From: Muraenolepis orangiensis
Taxonomy: Eukaryota > Chordata > Actinopteri > Gadiformes > Muraenolepididae
Assembly: GCA_027704905.1 (NCBI GenBank)
Contig: JANIIK010000514.1
Coordinates: 30,001 to 94,000, forward strand
Reading direction: 5' to 3'
DNA: 64,000 bases
In this document: piece by piece, positions 1 through 11,435 of the stretch
Layout of the letters: each line of letters starts with the position of its first letter
Numbering within the stretch: position 1 is the first letter of the stretch
Made by a program: the position numbers and the translations under genes
The notes under the pieces: model-generated
Seen by the model: the letters and a program-made list of their open reading frames with translations, nothing else
Database searches by the model: none
Told to the model about the DNA's origin: nothing

Positions 1-14
1 TCCCGGTCAGGGAA
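1..14 (+). pseudogene. tRNA-Glu 3' end, cut by window start
   Basis: The window opens inside a repeat unit. These bases match the 3' half of the T stem and the 3' acceptor strand of tRNA-Glu. The copy cannot be classed as full or deleted because its 5' part lies outside. Confidence 0.8.
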
Positions 15-371
15 CATACATTTATGACTTTCTAATAACTGTTGTCTAAATATTCAACGGAAGATCTTACAATAAATTACACCCTCATGTTCAATGGCAG
101 ATATTACATTCAATTAGGCAAGAATAAGCCACCCACTCCAATACAGCCAATGCTTCCCTGGTGGTCTAGTGGTTAGGATTCGGCGTTCGATTCCTGTTCG
201 ATTCCTGTCCTGTCCTCATTCCCGGTAAGGGAACATACATTTAAGACTTTCTAATAACTTGTCTAAATGTTCAATGGAAGATCTTACAATAAATTACGCC
301 GTCATGTTCAATGGCAGATATTACATTCAATTAGGCAAGAATAAGCAACCCACTCCAATACAGCCACTGCT

Positions 372-443
372 TCCCTGGTGGTCTAGTGGTTAGGATTCAG
401 TGCTCTCACCACCGCAACCTGGGTTCGATTCCCAGTTAGGGAA
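372..443 (+). pseudogene. tRNA-Glu(CTC)-like, 72 nt, damaged
   Basis: The CTC anticodon is kept. The anticodon stem has an A·C mismatch (TCAGTG against CACCG), the variable region differs (CAACC), and the acceptor ends TTAGGGAA, which allows a G·U pair. Both internal promoter boxes are readable. Confidence 0.7.
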
Positions 444-1375
444 CATAAATTTATAACTGTTGTCTAAATGTTCAACAGAAGATCTTACAATAAATTACAC
501 ACTCATGTTCAATGGCAGATATTACATTCAATTAGGAAAGAATAAGCCACCAATGCTTCCCTGGTGGTCTAGTGGTTAGGATTCGGCGTTCGATTCCTGT
601 CCTGTCCTCATTCCCTGTCAGGGAACATACATTTAAGACTTTCTAATAACTTGTCTAAATGTTCAACGGAAGATCTTACAATAAATTACACCCACATGTT
701 CAATGGCATATATTACATTCAATTAGGCATGAAAAAGCCACCCACTCCAATACAGCCAACGCTTCCCTAGTGGTCTAGTGGTTAGTATTCGGCGTTCGAT
801 TCCTGTCCTGTCCTCATTCCCGGTCAGGGAACATACATTTAAGACTTTCTAATAACTTGTCTTAATGTTCAATGGAAGATCTTACAATATATTTCGGGTA
901 ATGTTCAATGGCAGATCTTACATTCAATTAGGCAAGAATAAGCCACCCACTCCAATACAGCCAATTCTTCCCTGGTGGTCTAGTGGTTAGGATTAGGGTT
1001 CGATTCCCTGTCAGGGAACATACATTTATGACTTTCTAATAACTGTTGTCTAAATGTTCAACGGAAGATCTTACAATAAATTACACCCTCATGTTCAATG
1101 GCAGATCTTACATTCAATTAGGCAAGTATAAGCCACCCACTCCAATACAGCCAACGCTTCCCTAGTGGTCTTGTGGTTAGGATTCGGCGTTCGATTCCTG
1201 TTCGATTCCTGTCCTGTCCTCATTCACGGTCAGGGAACATACATTTAAGACTTTCTAATAACTTGTCTAAATGTTCAATGGAAGATCTTACAATAAATTA
1301 CGCCGTCATGTTCAATGGCAGATATTACATTCAATTAGGCAAGAATAAGCAACCCACTCCAATACAGCCAATGCT

Positions 1376-1447
1376 TCCCTGGTGGTCTAGTGGTTAGGAT
1401 TCGGTGCTCTCACCGCCGCGGCCAGAGTTTGATTCCCGGTCAGGGAA
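1376..1447 (+). pseudogene. tRNA-Glu(CTC)-like, 72 nt, T arm damaged
   Basis: Acceptor, D arm and anticodon are intact, with one G·U-type pair in the anticodon stem. The T arm reads CAGAGTTTGATTCC, which breaks T-stem pairs and the B box. Confidence 0.7.
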
Positions 1448-1585
1448 CATTCATTTAAGACTTTCTAATAACTTGTCTAAATGTTCAATGGAAGATCTTA
1501 CAATAAATTACGCCGTCATGTTCAATGGCAGATATTACATTCAACTAGGAAAGAATAAGCCACCCACTCCAATACAGCCAAAGCT

Positions 1586-1657
1586 TACCTGGTGGTCTAG
1601 TGGTTAGGATTTGGCGCTCTCACCGCCGCGGCCCGGGTTCGATTCCCGCTCAGGGAA
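1586..1657 (+). pseudogene. tRNA-Glu(CTC)-like, 72 nt, acceptor damaged
   Basis: The copy starts TACCTGG, which breaks one acceptor pair, and its T stem ends CCCGC, which breaks the outer T-stem pair. The anticodon loop CTCTCAC is intact. The 3' end is set by matching the consensus length; AGGGAA is read just beyond, so the edge may be off by a few bases. Confidence 0.55.
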
Positions 1658-2175
1658 CATACATTTATGACTTTCTAATAACTGTTGTCTAAATGTTCAA
1701 CGGAAGATCTTACAATATATTTTGGGTAATGTTCAATGGCAGATCTTACATTCAATTAGGCAAGAATAAGCCACCCACTCCAATACAGCCAATTCTTCCC
1801 TGTTGGTCTAGTGGTTAGGATTCGTGTTCGATTCCCGGTCAGGGAACATACATTTATGACTTTCTAATAACTGTTGTCTAAATGTTCAACGGAAGATCTT
1901 ACAATAAATTACACCCTCATATTCAATGGCAGATATTACATTCAATTAGGCAAGAATAAGCCACCCACTCCAATACAGCCAATGCTTCCCTGGTGGTCTA
2001 GTGGTTAGGATTCGGCGTTCGATTCCTGTTCAGGTAACATACATTTAAGACTTTCTAATAACTTGCCTAAATGTTCAATGGAAGATCTTACAATAAATTA
2101 CGCCGTCATGTTCAATGGCAGATATTACATTAAATTAGGCAAGAATAAGCAACCCACTCCAATACAGCCAATGCT

Positions 2176-2246
2176 TCCCTGGTGGTCTAGTGGTTAGGAT
2201 TCGGACTCTCACAGCCACGGCCCGGGTTCGATTCCCGATCAGGGAA
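2176..2246 (+). pseudogene. tRNA-Glu-like, 71 nt, one base lost
   Basis: One base is missing in the 5' side of the anticodon stem (TCGGACTCTCACAGCC), and the stem is mispaired. The T arm ends CCCGATC. The anticodon triplet CTC is still present. Confidence 0.7.
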
Positions 2247-2983
2247 CATACATTTATGACTTTCTAATAACTGTTGTCTAAATGTTCAACGGAAGATCTT
2301 ACAATAAATTACACGCTCATGTTCAATGGCAGATATTACATTCAATTAGGAAAGAATAAGCCACCAATGCTTCCCTGGTGGTCTAGTCGTTAGGATTCGG
2401 CGTTCGATTCCTGTCCTGTCCTCATTCCCGGTCAGGGAACATACATTTTACACTTTCTAATAACTTGTCTAAATGTTCAATGGAAGATCTTCCAATATAT
2501 TTCGGGTAATGTTCAATGGCAGATCTTACATTCAATTAGGCAAGAATAAGCCACCCTCTCCAATACAGCCAATTCTTCCCTGGTGGTCTAGTGGTTAGGA
2601 TTAGGGTTCGATTCCCGGTCAGGGAACATACATTTATGACTTTCTAATAACTGTTGTCTAAATGTTCAACGGAAGATCTTACAATAAATTACACCCTCAT
2701 GTTCAATGGCAGATATTACATTCAATTAGGCAAGAATAAGCCACTCACTCCAATACAGCCAATGCTTCCCTGGTGGTCTAGTGGTTAGGATTCGGCGTTC
2801 GATTCCTGTTCGATTCCTGTCCTGTCCTCATTCCCGGTCAGGGAACATACATTTAAGACTTTCTAATAACTTGTCTAAATGTTCAATGGAAGATCTTACA
2901 ATAAATTACGCCGTCATGTTCAATGGCAGATATTACATTCAATTAGGCAAGAATAAGCAACCCACTCCAATACAGCCAATGCT

Positions 2984-3055
2984 TCCCTGGTGGTCAAGTG
3001 GTTAGGATTCGGCGCTCTCACAGCCACGGCCTGGGTTCGATTCCCGATCAGGGAA
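2984..3055 (+). pseudogene. tRNA-Glu(CTC)-like, 72 nt
   Basis: The D arm reads GGTCAAGTGG, an A-box change. The anticodon stem 3' side is AGCCA, which mispairs. The loop CTCTCAC is intact, and the T stem has CTGGG against CCCGA. Confidence 0.7.
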
Positions 3056-3571
3056 CATACATTTATGACATTCTAATAACTGTTGTCTAAATGTTCAACG
3101 GAAGATCTTACAATATATTTCGGGTAATGTTCAACGGCAGATCTTACATTCTATTAGGCAAGAATAAGCCACCCACTCCAATTCAGCCAACTCTTCCCTA
3201 GTGGTCTAGTGGTTAGGATTCGTGTTCGATTCCCGGTCAGGGAACATACATTTATGACTTTCTAATAACTTGTCTAAATGTTCAACGGAAGATCTTACAA
3301 TAAATTACACCCTCATATTCAATGGCAGATATTACATTCAATTAGGCAAGAATAAGCCACCCACTCCAATACAGCCAATGCTTCCCTGGTGGTCTAGTGG
3401 TTAGGATTCGGCGTTCGATTCCTGTTCAGGTAACATACATTTAAGACTTTCTAATAACTTGCCTAAATGTTCAATGGAAGATCTTACAATAAATTACGCC
3501 GTCATGTTCAATGGCAGATATTACATTCAATTAGGCAAGAATAAGCAACACACTCCAATACAGCCAATGCT

Positions 3572-3643
3572 TCCCTGGTGGTCTAGTGGTTAGGATTCGG
3601 CACTCTCACAGCCACGGCCCGGGTTCGATTCCCGATCAGGGAA
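3572..3643 (+). pseudogene. tRNA-Glu(CTC)-like, 72 nt
   Basis: The anticodon stem reads CGGCA against AGCCA, with mismatches next to the loop. The B box is intact and the T stem ends CCCGA. Confidence 0.7.
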
Positions 3644-4348
3644 CATACATTTATGACTTTCTAATAACTGTTGTCTAAATGTTCAACGGAAGATCTTACA
3701 ATATATTTTGGGTAATGTTCAATGGCAGATCTTACATTCTATTAGGCAAGAATAAGCCACCCACTCCAATTCAGCCAACTCTTCCCTAGTGGTCTAGTGG
3801 TTAGGATTCGGGTTCGATTCCCAGTCAGGGAACATACATTTATGACTTTCTAATAACTGTTGTCTAAATGTTCAACGGAAGATCTTACAATATATTTCGG
3901 GTAATGTTCAATGGCAGATCTTACATTCAATTAGGCAAGAATAAGCCACCCACTCCAATACAGCCAATTCTTCCTTGGTGGTCTAGTGGTTAGGAATCGG
4001 GTTCGATTCCCGGTCAGGTAACATACATTTATGACTTTCTAATACCTTGTCTAAATGTTCAACGGAAGATCTTACAATATATTTCGGGTAATGTTCAATG
4101 GCAGATCTTACATTCTATTAGGCAAGAATAAGCCACCCACTCCAATTCAGCCAACTCTTCCCTAGTGGTCTAGTGGTTAGGATTCGGGTTCGATTCCCGG
4201 TCAGGGAACATACATTTATGACTTTCTAATAACTGTTGTCTAAATGTTCAACGGAAGAACTTACAATAAATTACACCCTCATGTTCAATGGCAGATATTA
4301 CATTCAATTAGGAAAGAATAAGCCACCCACTCCAGTACAGCCAAAGCT

Positions 4349-4420
4349 TCCTTGGTGGTCTAGTGGTTAGGATTTGGCGCTCTCACCACCGTGGCCCGTG
4401 TTCGATTCCCGCTCAGGGAA
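4349..4420 (+). pseudogene. tRNA-Glu(CTC)-like, 72 nt
   Basis: The acceptor starts TCCTTGG. The anticodon stem pairs TGGCG with CACCG and has one mismatch. The T arm reads CCGTGTTCGATTCCCGC, so both the T stem and the first B-box base are changed. It is duplicated at 6329. Confidence 0.7.
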
Positions 4421-4556
4421 CATACAATTATGACTTTCTAATAACTGTTGTCTAAATGTTCAACGGAAGATCTTACAATATATTTCGGGTAATGTTCAAT
4501 GGCAGATCTTACATTCTATTAGGCAAGAATAAGCCACCCACTCCAATACAGCCAAC

Positions 4557-4638
4557 GCTGGTCTAGTGGTCTAGTGGTTAGGATTCGGCGTTCGATTCCT
4601 GTTCGATTCCTGTCCTGTCCTCATTCCCGGTCAGGGAA
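4557..4638 (+). pseudogene. Deleted tRNA-Glu, class with repeated T-arm motif
   Basis: This is an example of the class in which the anticodon arm is replaced by tandem TTCGATTCCTG copies and a TCCTGTCCTGTCCTC stretch before the normal CCCGGTCAGGGAA end. Its 5' end is also altered: GGTCTAGT is repeated. Slippage on the T-arm half is the simplest origin. The copy at 6537 is its 1980-bp duplicate, and similar forms lie near 1156, 2767 and 9728. Confidence 0.75.
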
Positions 4639-5716
4639 CATACATTTAAGACTTTCTAATAACTTGTCTAAATGTTCAATGGAAGATCTTACAATCAATT
4701 ACACGCTCATGTTCAATGGCAGATATTACATTCAATTAGTAAAGAATAAGCCACCCACTCCAATACAGCCAATGCTTCCCTGCTGGTCTAGTGGTTAGGA
4801 TTCGATTCCCGGTCAGGGAACATACATTTATGACTTTCTAATAACTGTTGTCTAAATGTTCAACGGAAGATCTTACAATATATTTCGGGTAATGTTCAAT
4901 GGCAGATCTTACATTCTATTAGGCAAGAATAAGCCACCCACTCCAATTCAGCCAACTCTTCCCTAGTGGTCTAGTGGTTAGGATTCGGGTTCGATTCCCG
5001 GTCAGGGAACATACATTTATGACTTTCTAATAACTGTTGTCTAAATGTTCAACGGAAGATCTTACAATAAATTACACCCTCATGTTCAATGGCAGATATT
5101 ACATTCAATTAGGCAAGAATAAGCCACCCACTCCAATACAGCCAATTCTTCCTTGGTGGTCTAGTGGTTAGGAATCGGGTTCGATTCCCGGTCAGGTAAC
5201 ATACATTTATGACTTTCTAATAACTGTTGTCTAAATGTTCAACGGAAGATCTTACAATATATTTCGGGTAATGTTCAATGGCAGATCTTACATTCTATTA
5301 GGCAAGAATAAGCCACCCACTCCAATTCAGCCAACTCTTCCCTAGTGGTCTAGTGGTTAGGATTCGGGTTCGATTCCCGGTCAAGGAACATACATTTATG
5401 ACTTTCTAATAACTGTTGTCTAAATGTTCAACGGAAGATCTTACAATATATTTCGGGTAATGTTCAATGGCAGATCTTACATTCAATTTGGCAAGAATAA
5501 GCCACCCACTCCAATACAGCCAATTCTTCCTTGGTGGTCTAGTGGTTAGGAATCGGGTTCGATTCCCGGTCAGGTAACATACATTTATGACTTTCTAATA
5601 ACTGTTGTCTAAATGTTCAACGGAAGATCTTACAATATATTTCGGGTAATGTTCAATGGCAGATCTTACATTCAATTAGGCAAGAATAAGCCACCCACTC
5701 CAATCCAGCCAATGCT

Positions 5717-5788
5717 TCCCTGGTGGTCTAGTGGTTAGGATTCGGCCCTCTCACCACCGCGGCCCGGGTTCGATTCCCGGTTAGGGAA
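5717..5788 (+). pseudogene. tRNA-Glu(CTC)-like, 72 nt, anticodon stem mispaired
   Basis: The anticodon stem reads CGGCC against CACCG, so the two pairs nearest the loop cannot form. The A and B boxes match the consensus. The acceptor end TTAGGGAA allows a wobble pair. Confidence 0.75.
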
Positions 5789-5927
5789 CATACATTTATG
5801 ACTTTCTAATAACTGTTGTCTAAATGTTCAACGGAAGATCTTACAATATATTTCGGGTAATGTTCAATGGCAGATCTTACATTCAATTTGGCAAGAATAA
5901 GCCACCCACTCCAATACAGCCAATTCT

Positions 5928-5999
5928 TCACTGGTGGTCTAGTGGTTAGGATTCGGCGCTCTCACCGCCGCGGCCCGGGTTCGATTCCCGGTCAGGGAA
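5928..5999 (+). tRNA. tRNA-Glu(CTC), one acceptor mismatch
   Basis: Identical to the consensus except that position 3 is A (TCACTGG), which breaks one acceptor pair. The D arm, anticodon arm and T arm are perfect. It may be poorly processed or charged. Confidence 0.75.
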
Positions 6000-6328
6000 C
6001 ATGCATTTATGACTTTCTAATAACTGTTGTCTAAATGTTCAACGGAAGATCTTACAATATATTTCGGGTAATGTTCAATGGCAGATCTTACGTTCTATTA
6101 GGCAAAAATAAGCCACCCACTCCAATTCAGCCAACTCTTCCCTAGTGGTCTAGTGGTTAGGATTCGGGTTCGATTCCCGGTCAGGGAACATACATTTATG
6201 ACTTTCTAATAACTGTTGTCTAAATGTTCAACGGAAGATCTTACAATAAATTACACCCTCATGTTCAATGGCAGATATTACATTCAATTAGGAAAGAATA
6301 AGCCACCCACTCCAGTACAGCCAAAGCT

Positions 6329-6400
6329 TCCTTGGTGGTCTAGTGGTTAGGATTTGGCGCTCTCACCACCGTGGCCCGTGTTCGATTCCCGCTCAGGGAA
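6329..6400 (+). pseudogene. tRNA-Glu(CTC)-like, 72 nt
   Basis: Exact duplicate of the damaged copy at 4349, in the second 1980-bp repeat. Confidence 0.7.
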
Positions 6401-7695
6401 CATACAATTATGACTTTCTAATAACTGTTGTCTAAATGTTCAACGGAAGATCTTACAATATATTTCGGGTAATGTTCAATGGCAGATCTTACATTCTATT
6501 AGGCAAGAATAAGCCACCCACTCCAATACAGCCAACGCTGGTCTAGTGGTCTAGTGGTTAGGATTCGGCGTTCGATTCCTGTTCGATTCCTGTCCTGTCC
6601 TCATTCCCGGTCAGGGAACATACATTTAAGACTTTCTAATAACTTGTCTAAATGTTCAATGGAAGATCTTACAATCAATTACACGCTCATGTTCAATGGC
6701 AGATATTACATTCAATTAGTAAAGAATAAGCCACCCACTCCAATACAGCCAATGCTTCCCTGCTGGTCTAGTGGTTAGGATTCGATTCCCGGTCAGGGAA
6801 CATACATTTATGACTTTCTAATAACTGTTGTCTAAATGTTCAACGGAAGATCTTACAATATATTTCGGGTAATGTTCAATGGCAGATCTTACATTCTATT
6901 AGGCAAGAATAAGCCACCCACTCCAATTCAGCCAACTCTTCCCTAGTGGTCTAGTGGTTAGGATTCGGGTTCGATTCCCGGTCAGGGAACATACATTTAT
7001 GACTTTCTAATAACTGTTGTCTAAATGTTCAACGGAAGATCTTACAATAAATTACACCCTCATGTTCAATGGCAGATATTACATTCAATTAGGCAAGAAT
7101 AAGCCACCCACTCCAATACAGCCAATTCTTCCTTGGTGGTCTAGTGGTTAGGAATCGGGTTCGATTCCCGGTCAGGTAACATACATTTATGACTTTCTAA
7201 TAACTGTTGTCTAAATGTTCAACGGAAGATCTTACAATATATTTCGGGTAATGTTCAATGGCAGATCTTACATTCTATTAGGCAAGAATAAGCCACCCAC
7301 TCCAATTCAGCCAACTCTTCCCTAGTGGTCTAGTGGTTAGGATTCGGGTTCGATTCCCGGTCAAGGAACATACATTTATGACTTTCTAATAACTGTTGTC
7401 TAAATGTTCAACGGAAGATCTTACAATATATTTCGGGTAATGTTCAATGGCAGATCTTACATTCAATTTGGCAAGAATAAGCCACCCACTCCAATACAGC
7501 CAATTCTTCCTGGTGGTCTAGTGGTTAGGAATCGGGTTCGATTCCCGGTCAGGTAACATACATTTATGACTTTCTAATAACTGTTGTCTAAATGTTCAAC
7601 GGAAGATCTTACAATATATTTCGGGTAATGTTCAATGGCAGATCTTACATTCAATTAGGCAAGAATAAGCCACCCACTCCAATCCAGCCAATGCT

Positions 7696-7766
7696 TCCCT
7701 GGTGGTCTAGTGGTTAGGATTCGGCCTCTCACCACCGCGGCCCGGGTTCGATTCCCGGTTAGGGAA
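7696..7766 (+). pseudogene. tRNA-Glu-like, 71 nt
   Basis: Counterpart of 5717 with a further one-base loss in the anticodon stem (TCGGCCTCTCACC). It is unlikely to fold normally. Confidence 0.72.
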
Positions 7767-7905
7767 CATACATTTATGACTTTCTAATAACTGTTGTCTA
7801 AATGTTCAACGGAAGATCTTACAATATATTTCGGGTAATGTTCAATGGCAGATCTTACATTCAATTTGGCAAGAATAAGCCACCCACTCCAATACAGCCA
7901 ATTCT

Positions 7906-7977
7906 TCACTGGTGGTCTAGTGGTTAGGATTCGGCGCTCTCACCGCCGCGGCCCGGGTTCGATTCCCGGTCAGGGAA
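7906..7977 (+). tRNA. tRNA-Glu(CTC), one acceptor mismatch
   Basis: Duplicate of 5928: TCACTGG at the 5' end and consensus elsewhere. Confidence 0.73.
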
Positions 7978-8306
7978 CATGCATTTATGACTTTCTAATA
8001 ACTGTTGTCTAAATGTTCAACGGAAGATCTTACAATATATTTCGGGTAATGTTCAATGGCAGATCTTACGTTCTATTAGGCAAAAATAAGCCACCCACTC
8101 CAATTCAGCCAACTCTTCCCTAGTGGTCTAGTGGTTAGGATTCGGGTTCGATTCCCGGTCAGGGAACATACATTTATGACTTTCTAATAACTGTTGTCTA
8201 AATGTTCAACGGAAGATCTTACAATAAATTACACCCTCATGTTCAATGGCAGATATTACATTCAATTAGGAAAGAATAAGCCACCCACTCCGATACAGCC
8301 AAAGCT

Positions 8307-8378
8307 TCCCTGGTGGTCTAGTGGTTAGGATTTGGCGCTCTCACCGCCGCGGCCCGGGTTCGATTACCGATCAGGGAA
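8307..8378 (+). pseudogene. tRNA-Glu(CTC)-like, 72 nt, T stem damaged
   Basis: The anticodon arm folds with one wobble pair (TGGCG/CGCCG). The T arm reads GGTTCGATTACCGA, which breaks two T-stem pairs and changes the B box. Confidence 0.7.
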
Positions 8379-8896
8379 CATACATTTATGACTTTCTAAT
8401 AACTGTTGTCTAAATGTTCAACGGAAGATCTTACAATAAATGACACCCTCATGTTCAATGGCAGATCTTACATTCAATTAGGCAAGTATAAGCCACCCAC
8501 TCCAATACAGCCAACGCTTCCCTAGTGGTCTAGTGGTTAGGCATCGGGTTCGATTCCCGGTCAGGTAACATACATTTATGACTTTCTAATAACTGTTGTC
8601 TAAATGTTCAACGGAAGATCTTACAATATATTTCGGGTAATGTTCAATGGCAGATCTTACATTCAATTTGGCAAGAATAAGCCACCCACTCCAATACAGC
8701 CAATTCTTCCCTGGTGGTCTAGTGGTTAGGATTCGGGTTCGATTCCCGGTCAGGGAACATACATTTATGACTTTCTAATAACTGTTGTCTAAATGTTCAA
8801 CGGAAGATCTTACAATATATTTCGGGTAATGTTCAATGGCAGATCTTACATTCAATTTGGCAAGAATAAGCCTCCCACTCCAATACAGCCAATTCT

Positions 8897-8968
8897 TCCC
8901 TGGTGGTCTAGTGGTTAGGATTCGGCCCTCTCACCACCGCGGCCCGGGTTCGATTCCCGGTCAGGGAA
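8897..8968 (+). pseudogene. tRNA-Glu(CTC)-like, 72 nt, anticodon stem mispaired
   Basis: Same anticodon-stem defect as 5717 (CGGCC/CACCG) but with the normal TCAGGGAA acceptor end. Confidence 0.75.
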
Positions 8969-9107
8969 CATACATTTATGACTTTCTAATAACTGTTGTC
9001 TAAATGTTCAACGGAAGATCTTACAATATATTTCGGGTAATGTTCAATGGCAGATCTTACATTCAATTTGGCAAGAATAAGCCACCCACTCCAATACAGC
9101 CAATTCT

Positions 9108-9179
9108 TCACTGGTGGTCAAGTGGTTAGGATTCGGCGCTCTCACCGCCGCGGCCCGGGTTCGATTCCCGGTCAGGGAA
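9108..9179 (+). pseudogene. tRNA-Glu(CTC)-like, 72 nt
   Basis: Has the TCACTGG acceptor change of 5928 plus GGTCAAGTGG in the D arm/A box. Anticodon and T arms are perfect. Confidence 0.7.
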
Positions 9180-9508
9180 CATGCATTTATGACTTTCTAA
9201 TAACTGTTGTCTAAATGTTCAACGGAAGATCTTACAATATATTTCGGGTAATGTTCAATGGCAGATCTTACGTTCTATTAGGCAAAAATAAGCCAGCCAC
9301 TCCAATTCAGCCAACTCTTCCCTAGTGGTCTAGTGGTTAGGATTCGGGTTCGATTCCCGGTCAGGGAACATACATTTATGACTTTCTAATAACTGTTGTC
9401 TAAATGTTCAACGGAAGATCTTACAATAAATTACACCCTCATGTTCAATGGCAGATATTACATTCAATTAGGAAAGAATAAGCCACCCACTCCGATACAG
9501 CCAAAGCT

Positions 9509-9579
9509 TCCCTGGTGGTCTAGTGGTTAGGATTGGTGCTCTCACCGCTGCGGCCCGGGTTCGATTACCGATCAGGGCA
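9509..9579 (+). pseudogene. tRNA-Glu-like, 71 nt, decayed
   Basis: One base is lost before the anticodon arm (GGATTGGTGCTCTC). The T stem is damaged (GATTACCGA) and the acceptor 3' end reads AGGGCA instead of AGGGAA. Confidence 0.7.
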
Positions 9580-10134
9580 CATACATTTATGACTTTCTAA
9601 TAACTGTTGTCTAAATGTTCAACGGAAGATCTTACAATAAATGACACCCTCATGTTCAATGGCAGATCTTACATTCAATTAGGCAAGTATAAGCCACCCA
9701 CTCCAATACAGCCAACGCTTCCCTAGTGGTCTAGTGGTCTAGTGGTTAGGATTCGGTGTTCGATTCCTGTTCGATTCCTGTCCTGTCCTCATTCCCGGTC
9801 AGGGAACATACATTTATGACTTTCTAATAACTGTTGTCTAAATGTTCAACGGAAGATCTTACAATATATTTCGGGTAATGTTCAATGGCAGATCTTACAT
9901 TCAATTTGGCAAGAATAAGCCACCCACTCCAATACAGCCAATTCTTCCCTGGTGGTCTAGTGGTTAGGATTCGGGTTCGATTCCCGGTCAGGGAACATAC
10001 ATTTATGACTTTCTAATAACTGTTGTCTAAATGTTCAACGGAAGATCTTACAATATATTTCGGGTAATGTTCAATGGCAGATCTTACATTCAATTTGGCA
10101 AGAATAAGCCACCCACTCCAATACAGCCAATTCT

Positions 10135-10204
10135 TCCCTGGTGGTCTAGTGGTTAGGATTCGGGCTCTCACCGCCGCGGCCCGGGTTCATTCCCGGTCAG
10201 GGAA
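10135..10204 (+). pseudogene. tRNA-Glu-like, 70 nt, decayed
   Basis: It has lost about two bases against the consensus: one before the anticodon arm (TCGGGCTCTCACC) and one in the T loop/B box (GGTTCATTCC). Confidence 0.72.
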
Positions 10205-10343
10205 CATACATTTATGACTTTCTAATAACTGTTGTCTAAATGTTCAACGGAAGATCTTACAATATATTTCGGGTAATGTTCAATGGCAGATCTTACATTC
10301 TATTAGGCAAGAATAAGCCACCCACTCCAATTCAGCCAAAGCT

Positions 10344-10415
10344 TCCCTGGTGGTCTAGTGGTTAGGATTTGGCGCTCTCACCGCCGTGGCCCTGCTTCGA
10401 TTACCGATCAGGGAA
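10344..10415 (+). pseudogene. tRNA-Glu(CTC)-like, 72 nt, T arm decayed
   Basis: The T arm reads CCTGCTTCGATTACCGA, with several stem mismatches and a broken B box. The anticodon arm is good. Confidence 0.7.
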
Positions 10416-10745
10416 CATACATTTATGACTTTCTAATAACTGTTGTCTAAATGTTCAACGGAAGATCTTACAATAAATTACACCCTCATGTTCAATGGCA
10501 GATCTTACATTCTATTAGGCAAAAATAAGCCACCCACTCCAATTCAGCCAACTCTTCCCTAGTGGTCTAGTGGTTAGGATTCGGGTTCGATTCCCGGTCA
10601 GGGAACATACATTTATGACTTTCTAATAACTGTTGTCTAAATGTTCAACGGAAGATCTTACAATAAATTACACCCTCATGTTCAATGGCAGATATTACAT
10701 TCAATTAGGAAAGAATAAGCCACCCACTCCGATACAGCCAAAGCT

Positions 10746-10817
10746 TCGCTGGTGGTCTAGTGGTTAGGATTTGGCGCTCTCACCGCCGCGGCCCGGGTTC
10801 GATTACCGATCAGGGAA
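10746..10817 (+). pseudogene. tRNA-Glu(CTC)-like, 72 nt
   Basis: The acceptor starts TCGCTGG (a mismatch), and the T stem has the same GATTACCGA lesion as 8307. Confidence 0.7.
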
Positions 10818-11363
10818 CATACATTTATGACTTTCTAATAACTGTTGTCTAAATGTTCAACGGAAGATCTTACAATAAATTACACCCTCATGTTCAATGG
10901 CAGATCTTACATTCAATTAGGCAAGTATAAGCCACCCACTCCAATACAGCCAACGCTTCCCTAGTGGTCTAGTGGTTAGGATTCGGCGTTCGATCCTGTT
11001 CGATTCCTGTCCTGTCCTCATTCCCGGTCAGGGAACATAGATTTAAGACTTTCTAATAACTTGTCTAAATGTTCAATGGAAGATCTTACAATAAATTACG
11101 CCGTCATGTTCAATGGCAGATATTACATTCAATTAGGCAAGAATAAGCAACCCACTCCAATACAGCCAACTCTTCCCTAGTGGTCTAGTGGTTAGGATTC
11201 GGGTTCGATTCCCGGTCAGGGAACATACATTTATGACTTTCTAATAACTGTTGTCTAAATGTTCAACGGAAGATCTTACAATAAATTACACCCTCATGTT
11301 CAATGGCAGATATTACATTCAATTAGGCAAGAATAAGCCACCCACTCCAATACAGCCAATGCT

Positions 11364-11435
11364 TCCCTGGTGGTCTAGTGGTTAGGATTCGGCGCTCTCA
11401 CCACCGTGGCCCGGGTTCGATTCCCGGTTAGGGAA
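11364..11435 (+). pseudogene. tRNA-Glu(CTC)-like, 72 nt, one anticodon-stem mismatch
   Basis: The anticodon stem CGGCG/CACCG has one C·A mismatch. The A and B boxes are intact and the acceptor 3' end TTAGGGAA pairs through a wobble. It is borderline functional by folding. Confidence 0.65.

Larger units (their letters stand above)
1..4160 (+). repeat. tRNA-Glu array, left block of mostly deleted units
   Basis: About 20 head-to-tail units. Only six keep the anticodon arm (372, 1376, 1586, 2176, 2984, 3572) and all six have stem or T-arm damage. The others have lost the anticodon arm, often with a reworked T arm (repeated TTCGATTCCTG and TCCTG motifs). Between tRNA-like segments lies only the spacer, which contains AGATCT and the TTCAACGG and TTCAATGG motifs. 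I see no other gene here. Confidence 0.9.
4160..8120 (+). repeat. Higher-order repeat, 1980 bp, two tandem copies
   Basis: Units at about 4160-6140 recur in the same order at about 6140-8120. Matched landmarks are the full-length copies 4349/6329, 5717/7696 and 5928/7906, and the junction at 4557/6537 where a tRNA 5' end is replaced by a repeated GGTCTAGT motif. Differences are few; single-base losses near 7509 and 7730 shift the later landmarks by 1-2 bp. The pattern indicates recent unequal exchange of a block of about ten units. Block edges are approximate. Confidence 0.85.
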
